Shown: positions 15,101-22,435 of the stretch, piece by piece | Numbering within the stretch: the first letter of the stretch is position 1 | How the letters are laid out: each line of letters starts with the position of its first letter | DNA from: a virus | Virus record (IMG/VR): IMGVR_UViG_3300045777_000025 | Span: 1 to 22,435 of that record | Reading direction: 5' to 3' (one strand) | DNA: 22,435 bases | Made by a program: the position numbers and the translations under genes | The notes under the pieces: model-generated | Databases searched by the model: none | Told to the model about the DNA's origin: nothing | What the model saw: the letters and a program-made list of their open reading frames with translations, nothing else

Positions 15101-18100
15101 GGCCGCGCCCAAGAGACCGGGGTCAAAGCGCCGTTGAAACTTGGGACGGACGACGGCTCAGGGGGGCTCTGGTCGACAAACGCGGAGTATGACAGGGGCA
15201 CCGGCGCAATCACCTTCAACCGCACTGCTGGCGCGTCGCGGGACGCCCTGCACGAGGTCATCCATCCGCTGTCCAACGCCGCAGCCGACGCCAACTCGCC
15301 CGGCTGGCGGGTGTTCAAGAAGGTATTCTCCCGCATCTCCGATGCCGCGTCCCCGGAGGTGAAGGCCGACCCGACGCTGGCCTATGCGTTCAACGCCCCG
15401 GGGGAGGGGGACACGCCCGCGCGCGAGTTCATGGCTGAGTCGCACTCCAATCCCTACGTGCAGGCCTATCTCAAGTCGCAGAGCCCCGGCTTGTGGCAAC
15501 AAATCAAGAACACGTTCGGGCGGATGCTCGGTATCGAGCCACGTTTGAGAAATGCTTTCGATCAGGTGCTGGACATCTCTGGGCGGGTGATGGATGAGAC
15601 CGCCAAGCTCAAGTTGACCGATGGCCGCGATCCGATCCCGGGGCGTGAGCCGGTCCCCGGCTCGGTGCCTCACGCCAACGAAGTCATGCGCAGCATGAAC
15701 CCGATCGTGGACAAGATGCGGGAGGACCTCAAATCCGTCCCTATGTCGTTCTTTGAGAAGCTGGGACCCGGCCTGAAAGAGACGATGGCGCAGGCCCGCG
15801 CCTATGCCACAGAGATGCAGCATATCGGTTGGGAGCTGAAAAATTATGGCCTCGGGCAGGGAGAGGTTCACGACCAGTTCAACCGCGATCGGCGGATGAT
15901 CGCATCTAACATGGCGCAGGTCGGCGCATCGGCGATCAAGGACATCACGGCGCTTCCAGCCAAGGCTCAGGAGCAGATCAATAAGCTGATGCGCTGGTCG
16001 GCATGGGATGTCGACCCGGCAAAGACTTGGGCGGAGCATACGTGGCTCCAGAAGGAGCCGAACGCGGCCGATCTGCAGAAATTGGTACTGGAGGCCAATA
16101 AGGACTATCGAGACGCGGGTTCGATGAAGGCGTTGGACGTTTATGAGGCCGCGCGCACCACACTGAGGGCGACCCGGTATGCCGAGCTGGCGTCTCAGCT
16201 TCATCACTTTATGCAGGGCGCGTCGCCCGAGTCGATGAAGGGTGTCGTCAACCCGTCGCGGGAGTTCCAGTACGCCGATGCGATCCACGGCAGCCCGGCA
16301 GAGACCGAGAAGTTCTGGCAGGGGCGGCTCAAAGGGCTAACCGATCTCGCTGATAAACTCGTGCTGGACAAGCCCGGGAGTCAGGAAGGTCTTGTGTCGC
16401 AGCTGGCGTTGGTCGGCAAAGGAATAGATCAGGTTGAGAAGGGCGCGGCGTACTTCCCGGTCACACACGGCAACGGCGATTATTTCGCTGGGGGGCGCAT
16501 CGCCACAGTAGACGGGCGTCCTAACCCTGTCTCGGTTGCGGCGATCGCCGACGCTCTGAAAGAGGCTCGTTTCGATGGTCTGACAGTGCAAAAAGATTTG
16601 GCCTCCGATCGGATTTTCCTGCGGGTGGACACCGCTGCTCAGCAGCAGCAGGCGGCAGCCCTATTCCTCAAGTTGGAGAAGCAAGGACATTTCGCCAAGG
16701 AAGATGGTGGGGAGAGCACCATCAAGTCCGGCAAAATCGACGACCCCGTAGCGATGGCCGGTGTCGGGCCGAAGTTTCTGGCGCGAGAGATCGCGGCGCT
16801 GCAGGAGCGCTTGCCGGAGCCTCCAGAGGACGCGGACGATGTCACCAAGGCCGCTTACGCGAAGGCGCACACGCAGGCGCTCGGGGCTCTGACGCGGCAA
16901 TGGATGGGGGTGCTGTCAGACAACTCCTTGGCCAAGAGCCTGCAAAAGCGCGATAGCGTTCACGCTTTCGATGAGAATATGCTCAAGGCGTTTAACCAGC
17001 GCGTGCTCAGAGGCGCTGGCGCGGTGGCGGATTACGGCACCCGTGCGGATATTGCCGCCAATCTGCAGTCCTTGCGTAGCGGCGTCAAGGCGTTGAAGTC
17101 TGACCCGGAAGCGATGACGAATGGCAACGCCACGGCGGCGCAGCGTTTCGCGGACGAGATCATCACTCGTGAGGCGCAAAAAGCGTGGACACAGTCCAAT
17201 CCATACTTTGATACGGCGCTGGCGGCGGTTTCTACCGCGCACATAGGCTCGTCTCCCGGTGTTGGCCTGATGATGCTGAGCCAGATACCAATGTTTACGG
17301 TGCCGCAGTTCGTCAAGAACTTCCCCTATAGGGTCGTGGTTCCAACACTCGCTAAGACTTTCGACGAGGCGATGAAGGTGACGCGCGCCGTTATCGGGGG
17401 AGAGTATGGCGAGTCAGGCGGGTTCAGCCACGACGAGTTGGTCAAGGCGGTTGGGGCGGACAAAGCGCTGTTCCACATGCGTAATGCCAACCACGGGGAT
17501 TATACCGGCGGCACGTTCACTCACATGATGACCTCCGCGGCCGAGGGAGGCGATCCGCGCACCGCAAAAATGGTTGGGTGGGCGAACGCTATCGGGCGCT
17601 ATACCGAGCTTATTCCTCGCATCTGGACAGGTGCTGCAGCGAGAGAGCTTTATAGTTCTTTGCCGAAGGATCAGCAGATGAAGCTCGCGCCGTCGGTCGA
17701 GGACTTCGTCTCTCGGTCCATTCTACAGTCACAGAAGGACTACTCGTCCTCCGCTACCTCTCGTCTCACCGGGAAGTCCGGCCCGTTCGGGCAGGCGACG
17801 CCATTGATGCTGAGTTTCACCGCGTTTCAGACCCGTGTGTTGACGCAATATTACCGCGAACTCAACGGGCTGTTTGGCAAGGTCGGAGCCACGCCGGAGG
17901 AGCGCAAGGCCAACCAGATCGAGTCCGGCAGGTTTCTGCTGGCGCACGCCGCGTCAACCATGATGCTCGCCGGTACGCTCGGGCTCCCGGCGGCAGGGTT
18001 CCTGTCCGGCGCTTACGACAAGATCGCTTCGGCGCTCACCGGAAGGGACGACATTAATGTCGAGGCGTCTTACCGGCACTGGCTGGATAGCGTGTTCGGG

Positions 18101-18802
18101 CCTCAAGTTGGAGCGGCTGTTGCGCGCGGGCTGCCGCGGTTTGCTGGGATCGACCTCTCCGAACTCGGCTTCCAGCATGTAATCCCCTTCACTCGGATGA
18201 TGCAGGAGAAGCGCAAGTTCGAGGACGCGGAGCATGACTGGCTGAGGTCCATGGCTGGCGCAGCATTCGGAGATGTGACAAACGCCGCTCTGGGCGCGCG
18301 GGACATGATGAATGGCGACTACATGCTTGGCCTCCAGAAAATCCTGCCTGAAACGCTCAGGGATATGGTTGGAGCTTATCGGGCGGAGAAGTACGGATAT
18401 ATCAACAAGGATGGGACGCCGCTCCCGATCCAGCCGGCGCACTGGGAAAACCTGCTGCAGGCAGTGGGGATCGAGCCGGCGCGTAAGGCGGATTACGACG
18501 AGGCAGTGAAGGCGGAGCAGGGCTTGACGGCTCAGCGGAGTTACAGATCAGGGAACATTGACCGGCATCTGATGCTCGCTCAGTCGACAGGAGAGCGCGG
18601 GGACCAAGCCTATTGGATGCAGCAGGCGCGGCAGTACGCCCAGAACAACCCCGGAATGGTAGGACCTCTCCAAGGCTTCCCAATGCAGCTGACCAGACAG
18701 GTGCAGCAGGCGGCGCAGGCGAGGGGTCTTGGGATGCCGCTCGGCATCAGAGCAAACGACTTGGCGACACGTCGCCTGACCGACTTCGGTAACTGGCGCT
18801 AA
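12131..18802 (+). CDS. Giant polyvalent virion protein with metallopeptidase and PLxRFG-like regions
   Basis: A 2223-aa protein, ATG 12131, one nt after the previous stop with no strong ribosome site, so probably coupled. Residues 1-300 are Gly/Ala-rich with glycine-zipper stretches (GGAIGGLFGGAGGALGG near 277-293), as in proteins that insert into membranes during DNA ejection. A Pro-rich linker at 300-620 follows. Residues about 626-706 resemble a winged-helix module (RIKQAFYKLAGQPAQDNVRL onward). An EIKHMTPAQAHEFL motif lies near 785. A zincin-type peptidase has HEVIH at 1041-1045 and a likely third ligand in EFMAESHSNP at 1099-1103. The C-terminal third carries GPFGQATPLMLSFTAFQTRV (near 1880) and a hydrophobic GTLGLPAAGFLSG, like PLxRFG-domain polyvalent proteins. 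Such proteins are packaged and delivered into the host. The exact substrate is unknown. Confidence 0.85.
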   Translation: MAGFDANFFNSLPKMAPPPPEPAMGSNPLVAGLSSGVLGLGGSLAGFGGAVGRATGITPLAEGGEDWARRLGAASEAAGLPQYEFGGGPDHSGSPWSVPGMGYQVAKAVPTLAAFMAGGAALAPAKAPAALAALGRVVPRLLGGAGGAVGEVAEAAGSEWARHLIGGGLAGYPLMAGGAYQEQLANGGPDQGKAALALGVGVPEAAVGAIMPTQLRGLAEKGLAGGITKRVLTGGAAAGATNMLQAGVQTALNQPFADPTTPFADRAKEIVKSALLGGAIGGLFGGAGGALGGNKPHGMDTPVPPEQPAGAPAQAPEVPAEGPPGFQQRRWDDATIGNQEAPLPPTPTPLDPGLPFQQRRMGEAEVLPGAPVYTPPEPPRQLTYQPPGAERGFVSPQGDVWPSLGVYDQRNQAPVGYQNELFGQPLQEPLPPAGVPQDRPGYVGPQAPGFDTAGEAPAPLPVQANPEVVKGQLREVLKGANVKPTQVVGNIAKEAVVLMQADPTLSHDQAWVEAVRNRIQSGGAKGYNPVVEALALKSGIIDKSGQVIEQPREAKNAAEVRGPETMATGEPARPVDGVREGNTVGNETPRPGPEEIPAQAPVEGAAETPAPVQEATTPTAGPVEDRIKQAFYKLAGQPAQDNVRLSALRKELSDIPRADLDAALWSMRENKTAQLMNLDNPSDIKKEGDAALSNPNPKRTDKFHLLWIDPATEAAKEAPAPTAGPVERPKGTLGLKDGKVAAVGTPEAPKPPEPPAAGTVDGGIPFMITAKMKAEMRARGKTADEIKHMTPAQAHEFLNSAPEAPKPPEAPKPTELPAQTDEDSSRGRNPTLSSNDAILAANAQEAEGIRDNAQFGQTIDALGKQNIRSQALGRDIYKPLVNPAAARAAGAGSGVVETVPHTTAPVETAKTSLVAPALKKGGSPLSIEEFLAHRRDDKQYSRSAAGVEETAPDQGVIDTVQAGGDIQHVLAHIANTSPDRDQSQIAARLFGRAQETGVKAPLKLGTDDGSGGLWSTNAEYDRGTGAITFNRTAGASRDALHEVIHPLSNAAADANSPGWRVFKKVFSRISDAASPEVKADPTLAYAFNAPGEGDTPAREFMAESHSNPYVQAYLKSQSPGLWQQIKNTFGRMLGIEPRLRNAFDQVLDISGRVMDETAKLKLTDGRDPIPGREPVPGSVPHANEVMRSMNPIVDKMREDLKSVPMSFFEKLGPGLKETMAQARAYATEMQHIGWELKNYGLGQGEVHDQFNRDRRMIASNMAQVGASAIKDITALPAKAQEQINKLMRWSAWDVDPAKTWAEHTWLQKEPNAADLQKLVLEANKDYRDAGSMKALDVYEAARTTLRATRYAELASQLHHFMQGASPESMKGVVNPSREFQYADAIHGSPAETEKFWQGRLKGLTDLADKLVLDKPGSQEGLVSQLALVGKGIDQVEKGAAYFPVTHGNGDYFAGGRIATVDGRPNPVSVAAIADALKEARFDGLTVQKDLASDRIFLRVDTAAQQQQAAALFLKLEKQGHFAKEDGGESTIKSGKIDDPVAMAGVGPKFLAREIAALQERLPEPPEDADDVTKAAYAKAHTQALGALTRQWMGVLSDNSLAKSLQKRDSVHAFDENMLKAFNQRVLRGAGAVADYGTRADIAANLQSLRSGVKALKSDPEAMTNGNATAAQRFADEIITREAQKAWTQSNPYFDTALAAVSTAHIGSSPGVGLMMLSQIPMFTVPQFVKNFPYRVVVPTLAKTFDEAMKVTRAVIGGEYGESGGFSHDELVKAVGADKALFHMRNANHGDYTGGTFTHMMTSAAEGGDPRTAKMVGWANAIGRYTELIPRIWTGAAARELYSSLPKDQQMKLAPSVEDFVSRSILQSQKDYSSSATSRLTGKSGPFGQATPLMLSFTAFQTRVLTQYYRELNGLFGKVGATPEERKANQIESGRFLLAHAASTMMLAGTLGLPAAGFLSGAYDKIASALTGRDDINVEASYRHWLDSVFGPQVGAAVARGLPRFAGIDLSELGFQHVIPFTRMMQEKRKFEDAEHDWLRSMAGAAFGDVTNAALGARDMMNGDYMLGLQKILPETLRDMVGAYRAEKYGYINKDGTPLPIQPAHWENLLQAVGIEPARKADYDEAVKAEQGLTAQRSYRSGNIDRHLMLAQSTGERGDQAYWMQQARQYAQNNPGMVGPLQGFPMQLTRQVQQAAQARGLGMPLGIRANDLATRRLTDFGNWR
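13797..14000 (+). CDS. Overprinted small phage protein inside the giant gene (MPLKSEAQRRWL type)
   Basis: A 67-aa protein read in a different frame from the 2223-aa gene. ATG 13797 is six nt after AGGGAGG (13784-13790), a strong ribosome site. It begins MPLKSEAQRRWLRENRPDLS and continues TEFEKATPSGTKLPDRV. As I recall, this matches a widespread class of short phage proteins with the pattern MPL-S-AQRR-L---P--A-EFE--TP-G-KLP--V; the function of that class is unknown. The C-terminal half is Lys/Pro/His-rich and basic (KKSPPKHLSKAQPKHQHLSK). In the giant gene's frame the same DNA encodes a low-complexity Pro/Glu/Ala linker, which would tolerate the overlap. The stop lies within the first copy of a 23-bp repeat. 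The motif match and ribosome site together make chance unlikely, but expression is not shown. Confidence 0.7.
   Translation: MPLKSEAQRRWLRENRPDLSTEFEKATPSGTKLPDRVLKKSPPKHLSKAQPKHQHLSKKPPHRPQGR
13980..14002 (+). repeat. 23-bp direct repeat, left copy
   Basis: Identical to 14289-14311, with starts 309 bp (103 codons) apart. Both copies are read in the giant gene's frame as PTAGPVE. They bracket the winged-helix-like module. The stop codon of the overprinted gene lies in this copy. Confidence 0.85.
14289..14311 (+). repeat. 23-bp direct repeat, right copy
   Basis: The exact second copy of the 13980-14002 sequence, in the same reading frame of the 2223-aa gene. Recombination between the copies would delete exactly 309 bp and keep the frame, removing the module at about residues 626-706. 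Confidence 0.85.
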
Positions 18803-18848
18803 GCCTTGATTTGTGGCATAACTTCAACACGAAACACAGGAGGCTACA

Positions 18849-19271
18849 TTGGCCGCGTTCAACAAATTCAACATCATGGTCGCCGATGTTTGCAACCATG
18901 TTCACAATTTTGGGTCCGACACCCTCAAAATCCTCCTGACCAACACTGCGCCGGTGGCGACGAACGCGGTCAAGACGGACCTCACCGAGATCAGCGCCGG
19001 CAACGGCTATACTGCTGGCGGCAATTCCGCGGCTCTGACGTCCAGCTCCCAAGCCGCTGGGCTTTATAAGCTGATCCTCGCCAATCCGGCGACGTGGACA
19101 GCGGCCGGCGGCTCGATCGGCCCGTTCCGTTATGCTGCGCTCTATAATTCGACGGCGGCGGCAGGCAACTTGGTGGGCTATTGGGACTACGGTTCGGCGG
19201 TGACGCTGGCTGCAGGCGAGACTTTCACGGTGACTTTGGACAGTGTCCAAGGCGTGCTCCAGCTGACTTGA
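18849..19271 (+). CDS. Conserved-type virion protein (140 aa), TTG start
   Basis: A 140-aa protein. TTG 18849 is chosen because a perfect AGGAGG (18838-18843) lies five nt upstream; the first in-frame ATG is nine codons later with no ribosome site. The sequence (FNKFNIMVADVCNHVHNFGS, then DTLKILLTNTAPVATNAV, ISAGNGYTAGGNSAALTSSS, GGSIGPFRYAALYN, WDYGSAVTLAAGETFTVTLD) follows a pattern I recall from many phage structural clusters, annotated only as hypothetical or tail-region protein. It looks all-beta. It stands after the giant protein and just before a tail protein, so a tail or appendage role is likely but not established. Confidence 0.82.
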   Translation: MAAFNKFNIMVADVCNHVHNFGSDTLKILLTNTAPVATNAVKTDLTEISAGNGYTAGGNSAALTSSSQAAGLYKLILANPATWTAAGGSIGPFRYAALYNSTAAAGNLVGYWDYGSAVTLAAGETFTVTLDSVQGVLQLT

Positions 19272-19280
19272 GCTTAGCCG

Positions 19281-19293
19281 TAGGAGGCTCCTA
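19281..19293 (+). promoter_or_regulatory. Ribosome binding site inside a small inverted repeat
   Basis: TAGGA (19281-19285) and TCCTA (19289-19293) can pair around GGC, enclosing most of the AGGAGG ribosome site (19282-19287) and including the A of ATG 19293. A competing pair, AGCC (19276-19279) with GGCT (19286-19289), is also possible. The stem is short, so any effect would be modest. Confidence 0.35.
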
Positions 19294-20798
19294 TGGCTAA
19301 TTGGTATGTATCGAGTGCTGCCTATGCCGCCATCCCCGCATGGGCGGGGACGACGCTTTACACGGTCGGACAGATCATCCGGCCGACGGCGGCTGTCGCT
19401 GGCAAGAGGATCGCTTATCGCTGCACCACCGGCGGGACGACGACAGGCACGGAGCCGACATGGGGCTTTACTCTTGGCGGCACGACCACCAATGGCGCGG
19501 TGTTCACGGCGATTAACAGCGACACTTATGGCTGGAGCGGGGCGGCAGGGGATGTCTCGACCGTCACCGACGTTTTGACGAGTTCCTTTGCTACCGCTGG
19601 CGACAAGATTTTCCTGTCGAGCGATCACAGCGAAACCACGGCGGCTTCAACCAACTTCATCTCCACCATCACCGGCAGCTGGACCACGCTGACTACGTTT
19701 TTACTCAGCGTCACCCGCGCCGGGTCGGTGCCACCGGTTGCCGCCGATCTGACCCCGGGTGCGGCGATCACCTTCCAAGCCCTGTACCTCGACAGCGCCA
19801 AGCCAGTCCATATCGAGGGGCTGACGCTGACGGCGTCGGCCGGGAGTATATGCTTCAATCAAGTGAACTACGGCTCGTTCTACCTCAAAAACTGCGCGTT
19901 GGTGATCTCCAGCGCGACCTCGCTGTACAAAGTGTGGGCGGCAGACTACGCGGAGATCATTCTCGACAATACGTCGATCTCCTTCGCGCACGTGGCGCAG
20001 ACGTTTAACTTCGGCGTCTCGGTTGATCTAACATGGATCAACACCGCCGCCCCTCTGCCGGGAACCGCTGTCACCAACCTGTTCACATTCGGCACTTCCA
20101 CCAGCCTGATCGACTGCGTCGGCGTCGATTTCAGCGGCTACAGCGGCACGCTGGCCTACGCCAACAGCGCTACCTGCTCCAGCAAAATCCTACTGGAGGG
20201 GTGCAAGATCGCCTCTAGCGTCACATTGCTGGCAGGAACACCCAGCGGCAACGCGCCGATCATCGAGATGGTCAATTGCTGGGATGGGTCGGTTGTGCGT
20301 AACGATCATGCGCAGATCGCTGGCAACGTCACCACCGAGCGCACGATCGTTTTGACGGGTGGCGCGACCGATGACATCGGCGCGTTCAGCCTCAAGATGG
20401 TCTCCGCCTCGACCAAGATCGACAAGTGGGTGGCTCCGCTGGAGACTTTCTGGTTCGACGTCGAAAATCTGGTTACGGGCGTCAGCAAGACAGCCACGGT
20501 CGAGATCGTGTCGAGCGCCTCTCTTAACACCGACGACATTTGGCTGCTGCTGGAGTACATGGGTGCGTCAGGCACACCGCTGGTCACGGTCGCCAACAGT
20601 CGCCCCACGACCGCTCTGACCTCTTCCGCTGCAGTCACCACGTCCACAGCGACATGGAACAGCTCTCCGGCGACCCCGGTCTACCAGCACTTGCAGGTCA
20701 CGTTCACGCCTCAGCGCGCGGGGCGGGTGCGTGGGCGGGTGATGCTCGGGAAGGCCAGCACGACGGTCTACATCAATCCTGTCATTGTGATCACCTGA
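19293..20798 (+). CDS. Tail appendage protein, probable beta-helix or fibre type
   Basis: A 501-aa protein with ATG 19293 preceded by AGGAGG. It opens MANWYVSSAAYAAIPAWAGT and continues LYTVGQIIRPT, YRCTTGGTTTGTEPTWG, a short carbohydrate-binding-like N-terminal module that I recall from many phage tail proteins. The centre (about 160-330) has repeating strands with turn residues (VHIEGLTLTASAGSICFNQV, FYLKNCALVISS, EIILDNTSISF), the look of a right-handed beta-helix used in surface recognition. The C-terminal part is a beta-sandwich-like Thr/Ser/Val-rich segment ending VMLGKASTTVYINPVIVIT. No hydrolase motif is evident. It lies within the appendage cluster, one nt before the repeat protein. 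Confidence 0.78.
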   Translation: MANWYVSSAAYAAIPAWAGTTLYTVGQIIRPTAAVAGKRIAYRCTTGGTTTGTEPTWGFTLGGTTTNGAVFTAINSDTYGWSGAAGDVSTVTDVLTSSFATAGDKIFLSSDHSETTAASTNFISTITGSWTTLTTFLLSVTRAGSVPPVAADLTPGAAITFQALYLDSAKPVHIEGLTLTASAGSICFNQVNYGSFYLKNCALVISSATSLYKVWAADYAEIILDNTSISFAHVAQTFNFGVSVDLTWINTAAPLPGTAVTNLFTFGTSTSLIDCVGVDFSGYSGTLAYANSATCSSKILLEGCKIASSVTLLAGTPSGNAPIIEMVNCWDGSVVRNDHAQIAGNVTTERTIVLTGGATDDIGAFSLKMVSASTKIDKWVAPLETFWFDVENLVTGVSKTATVEIVSSASLNTDDIWLLLEYMGASGTPLVTVANSRPTTALTSSAAVTTSTATWNSSPATPVYQHLQVTFTPQRAGRVRGRVMLGKASTTVYINPVIVIT

Positions 20799-20799
20799 G

Positions 20800-22056
20800 A
20801 TGGGCGCGCGGGTTCTCTCAGGCTCGTTCGCAGGGCGGTCCGTCATCGTCACGGATGCTTCCGGGAGTTATGTGATCCCCGGCGTTGGTGTCGTAGCCGG
20901 CAAGCAAGCAATCATACTTTCCGCAGCCTACGGCGCGTTCGCGTTCACGGGCGAGCCGGCAGTCCTGACGGAAGGGCGTAAGCTCTCTGCAGCCTACGGC
21001 GCGTTCGCTCTTACCGGTGAGCCGGCGACAGTCAGCAAAGGACGGTTCCTGACGTCCGCCTACGGCGCGTTCAGCCTCTCCGGCGAGCCGGCGACCCTCG
21101 GATGCAGCCGTATCGCCACGTTGAGCTACGGCGCGTTCAGCCTCTCCGGCGAGCCGGCGACCCTCGGATGCAGCCGTATCGCCACGTTGAGCTACGGCGC
21201 GTTCGCCCTCACCGGCGAGCCCGCGACATTTGGACGCACCTACCTTCTCTCCAGCTCCTACGGCGCGTTCAGCCTCTCCGGCGAAGATGCGACATTTAGT
21301 CGCGGTCTAGTCTTCTCAGCGGCCTACGGCGCTTTCGCCCTCACCGGAGGGGCGTCCGGGGCGCTGGAAGGCCACAAACTTTCGGCTGCCTACGGGGACT
21401 TCGCATTCACCGGCGAGGCAGCCACTCTAACGCACGCCACGGCAGGTGGGCATGTCCTCCTAGCAGCCTACGGCGCGTTCGCCCTCACCGGCGAGCCCGC
21501 GACATTTGGACGCACCTACCTTCTCTCCAGCTCCTACGGCGCGTTCGCCCTCACCGGCGAGCCCGCGACATTTGGACGCACCTACCTTCTCTCCAGCTCC
21601 TACGGCGCGTTCAACCTCACCGGAGAGCCTGCGGCGCTCGGGTGTGATCGCGCGCTATTGGCAGCTCGTGGAGCCTTTACGCTCACCGGAGAGCCTGCAG
21701 CTCTGACAGCCGGCTTCGCGACGACTCTACCGGCTGAGTTTGGCAGCTTCACCCTGACGGGCAGAGCATCATTCCGAGGATACGGCGCGCCGGCTGCCGG
21801 AGGCGCGTTTGTGCTTACCGGAGAGCCTGTAGTCCTAGCCTATGGGCGCGGGCTGCGCGCGACGACCGGGCTCTATGCCTTGGCAGGCTCCCCAGCGACG
21901 CACTCCTGCAGCCGCAGGCTGTTCGCGACGGCAGGGGACTTCTCGCTTTTTGGCGTCGGATCAGGTAATAAAGTTCAGCGACTTGGCGGCGATCCCGGTG
22001 TCGGCGTCATCCAATGGAAGATCGCTGGAAGAACCATCATAGATTGGATGAGCTGA
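20800..22056 (+). CDS. Repeat-rich tail protein (22-residue YGAF-LTGEPA units)
   Basis: A 418-aa protein, ATG 20800, one nt after the preceding TGA and without a clear ribosome site, so reinitiation is likely. After about 40 residues it consists of about 16 units of 22 residues with consensus S-x-x-YGAF-x-L-[TS]-GEPAT-x-x-x-x-x-x-L. Twelve are regular (residues 41-308) and the last four are degenerate. A unique C-terminus follows (VQRLGGDPGVGVIQWKIAGR). Alternating strand residues and conserved Gly/Pro turns suggest a beta-repeat shaft such as a fibre. I recall similar G-F-LTG-A repeats from other phage tail regions, without known function. Some units are identical at the DNA level, pointing to recent duplication. 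The stop overlaps the next ATG by one base (TGATG). Confidence 0.82.
   Translation: MGARVLSGSFAGRSVIVTDASGSYVIPGVGVVAGKQAIILSAAYGAFAFTGEPAVLTEGRKLSAAYGAFALTGEPATVSKGRFLTSAYGAFSLSGEPATLGCSRIATLSYGAFSLSGEPATLGCSRIATLSYGAFALTGEPATFGRTYLLSSSYGAFSLSGEDATFSRGLVFSAAYGAFALTGGASGALEGHKLSAAYGDFAFTGEAATLTHATAGGHVLLAAYGAFALTGEPATFGRTYLLSSSYGAFALTGEPATFGRTYLLSSSYGAFNLTGEPAALGCDRALLAARGAFTLTGEPAALTAGFATTLPAEFGSFTLTGRASFRGYGAPAAGGAFVLTGEPVVLAYGRGLRATTGLYALAGSPATHSCSRRLFATAGDFSLFGVGSGNKVQRLGGDPGVGVIQWKIAGRTIIDWMS
20920..21723 (+). repeat. Twelve tandem 66-bp coding repeats
   Basis: Eleven units of 66 bp and one of 78 bp (21382-21459) are in frame. 21061-21126 is identical to 21127-21192, and the identity runs on for 12 nt. 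21193-21258, 21469-21534 and 21535-21600 are identical to each other. These exact copies sit among diverged ones, so duplication has been recent or copies are kept alike by recombination. Confidence 0.9.
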
Positions 22057-22435
22057 TGGCCACGGATAATACCACCCTCAATCAATCATCCGGCGGCGAT
22101 ACTATCCGCAATGTCGCCAAGACGGCGACCTCCGCCAAGACACAAGTGGTCTTGCTCGACCTCGGAGGAGGTGCGGACGCCGACCCGGAGACGATCGCCA
22201 AGGGGGCATTGCCAACTACCAGCGCCAACCCGCCGACAATCATCGCAGGCCGCCAACTGACCACCACCGGCGCGGTCGCGCTGGCGTCGAATGCTCTGGT
22301 CAACGGTGTCGTCATTAAGGCGCTTTCGACCAATGCGGCAACGATCTACCTTGGCCCGTCCAGCGTCACGGTCTTGACTGGTTACCCGTTGGCTCCCGGC
22401 GAGGCGATCAGCTACGGCGCGACAAACCTCAATGC
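22056..22435 (+). CDS. Virion protein, 3' end beyond the window
   Basis: An open frame of 126 codons starting at ATG 22056, which overlaps the previous stop (TGATG), with no stop before the right edge. The N-terminus is MATDNTTLNQSSGGDTIRNV followed by AKTATSAKTQVVLLDLGGGA. Further on is ALASNALVNGVVIKALSTNA, then IYLGPSSVTVLTGYPLAPGE and AISYGATNLN. The last part follows a short beta domain that I recall from phage capsid- and tail-associated proteins (pattern VLIKAL--N---VYVG---VT---G-PL-PGES). It is probably another appendage or structural protein. The minus-strand frame in 22082-22333 is a shadow. Confidence 0.8.
   Translation, partial: MATDNTTLNQSSGGDTIRNVAKTATSAKTQVVLLDLGGGADADPETIAKGALPTTSANPPTIIAGRQLTTTGAVALASNALVNGVVIKALSTNAATIYLGPSSVTVLTGYPLAPGEAISYGATNLN

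Noticed and set aside
12602-15112. 836-codon minus-strand frame opposite the giant gene
   Set aside because: It is a long antisense frame typical of GC-rich DNA: rich in Arg, Leu and Gly, with no ribosome site, and opposed to a gene with clear domains.
20920-21723. CRISPR-like regular repeats
   Set aside because: Units are 66 bp, in frame and contiguous with no unique spacers. They encode a repeat protein, and no cas gene is present.
20800-22056. Variable region of a diversity-generating retroelement
   Set aside because: No reverse transcriptase or template repeat is in the window, and the differences between units are not concentrated at adenines.

Overview
The window is the structural (late) half of a tailed phage genome, most likely a podovirus. 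Read left to right it holds small and large terminase, portal, scaffold, an N4-gp56-type major capsid protein, a tail adaptor, two very large low-complexity virion proteins and a set of tail/appendage proteins. No integrase, lysis, replication or host gene is visible. The base composition is GC-rich with GC-rich third positions, and start sites carry Shine-Dalgarno motifs. This fits a GC-rich proteobacterial host; an alphaproteobacterium is a guess from protein style, not a demonstrated fact.

Layout. Positions 1-648 hold the 5' part of a leftward gene that runs off the left edge. Positions 649-1187 are a divergent control region. It has a near-consensus leftward promoter with an inverted repeat over its start point, G-rich tracts on opposite strands, and probably the packaging-initiation site, since it abuts the small terminase gene. 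From 1188 to the right edge every gene points rightward and is tightly packed, with several 1-11 nt overlaps: TerS, a 72-aa protein, TerL, a 71-aa protein, portal, a small protein that starts inside the portal gene, and scaffold. Next is a capsid block bounded by GC-rich hairpins and driven by its own promoter: capsid protein, an inserted HNH-AP2 endonuclease and a possible decoration protein. Then come two small proteins, a tail adaptor, a 569-aa disordered protein, and a 2223-aa polyvalent protein with a HEVIH metallopeptidase motif and a PLxRFG-like C-terminal region. The right end has a 140-aa virion protein, a 501-aa tail protein, a 418-aa protein made of 22-residue repeats, and the start of another virion protein.

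The most interesting points are regulatory and architectural. (1) The HNH gene carries its own promoter, whose -10 box overlaps the 5' arm of a hairpin that would hide the HNH ribosome binding site in read-through capsid mRNA, but not in mRNA started at that promoter. (2) A recognisable small phage protein beginning MPLKSEAQRRWL, with a strong ribosome binding site, is encoded in another frame inside the 2223-aa gene. (3) Directly after it, a winged-helix-like module is bracketed by two identical 23-bp repeats exactly 309 bp apart (in frame). (4) The tail repeat gene contains perfectly duplicated 66-bp units, a sign of recent expansion.

All assignments come from reading the sequence and from memory of the protein families; no database search was done.
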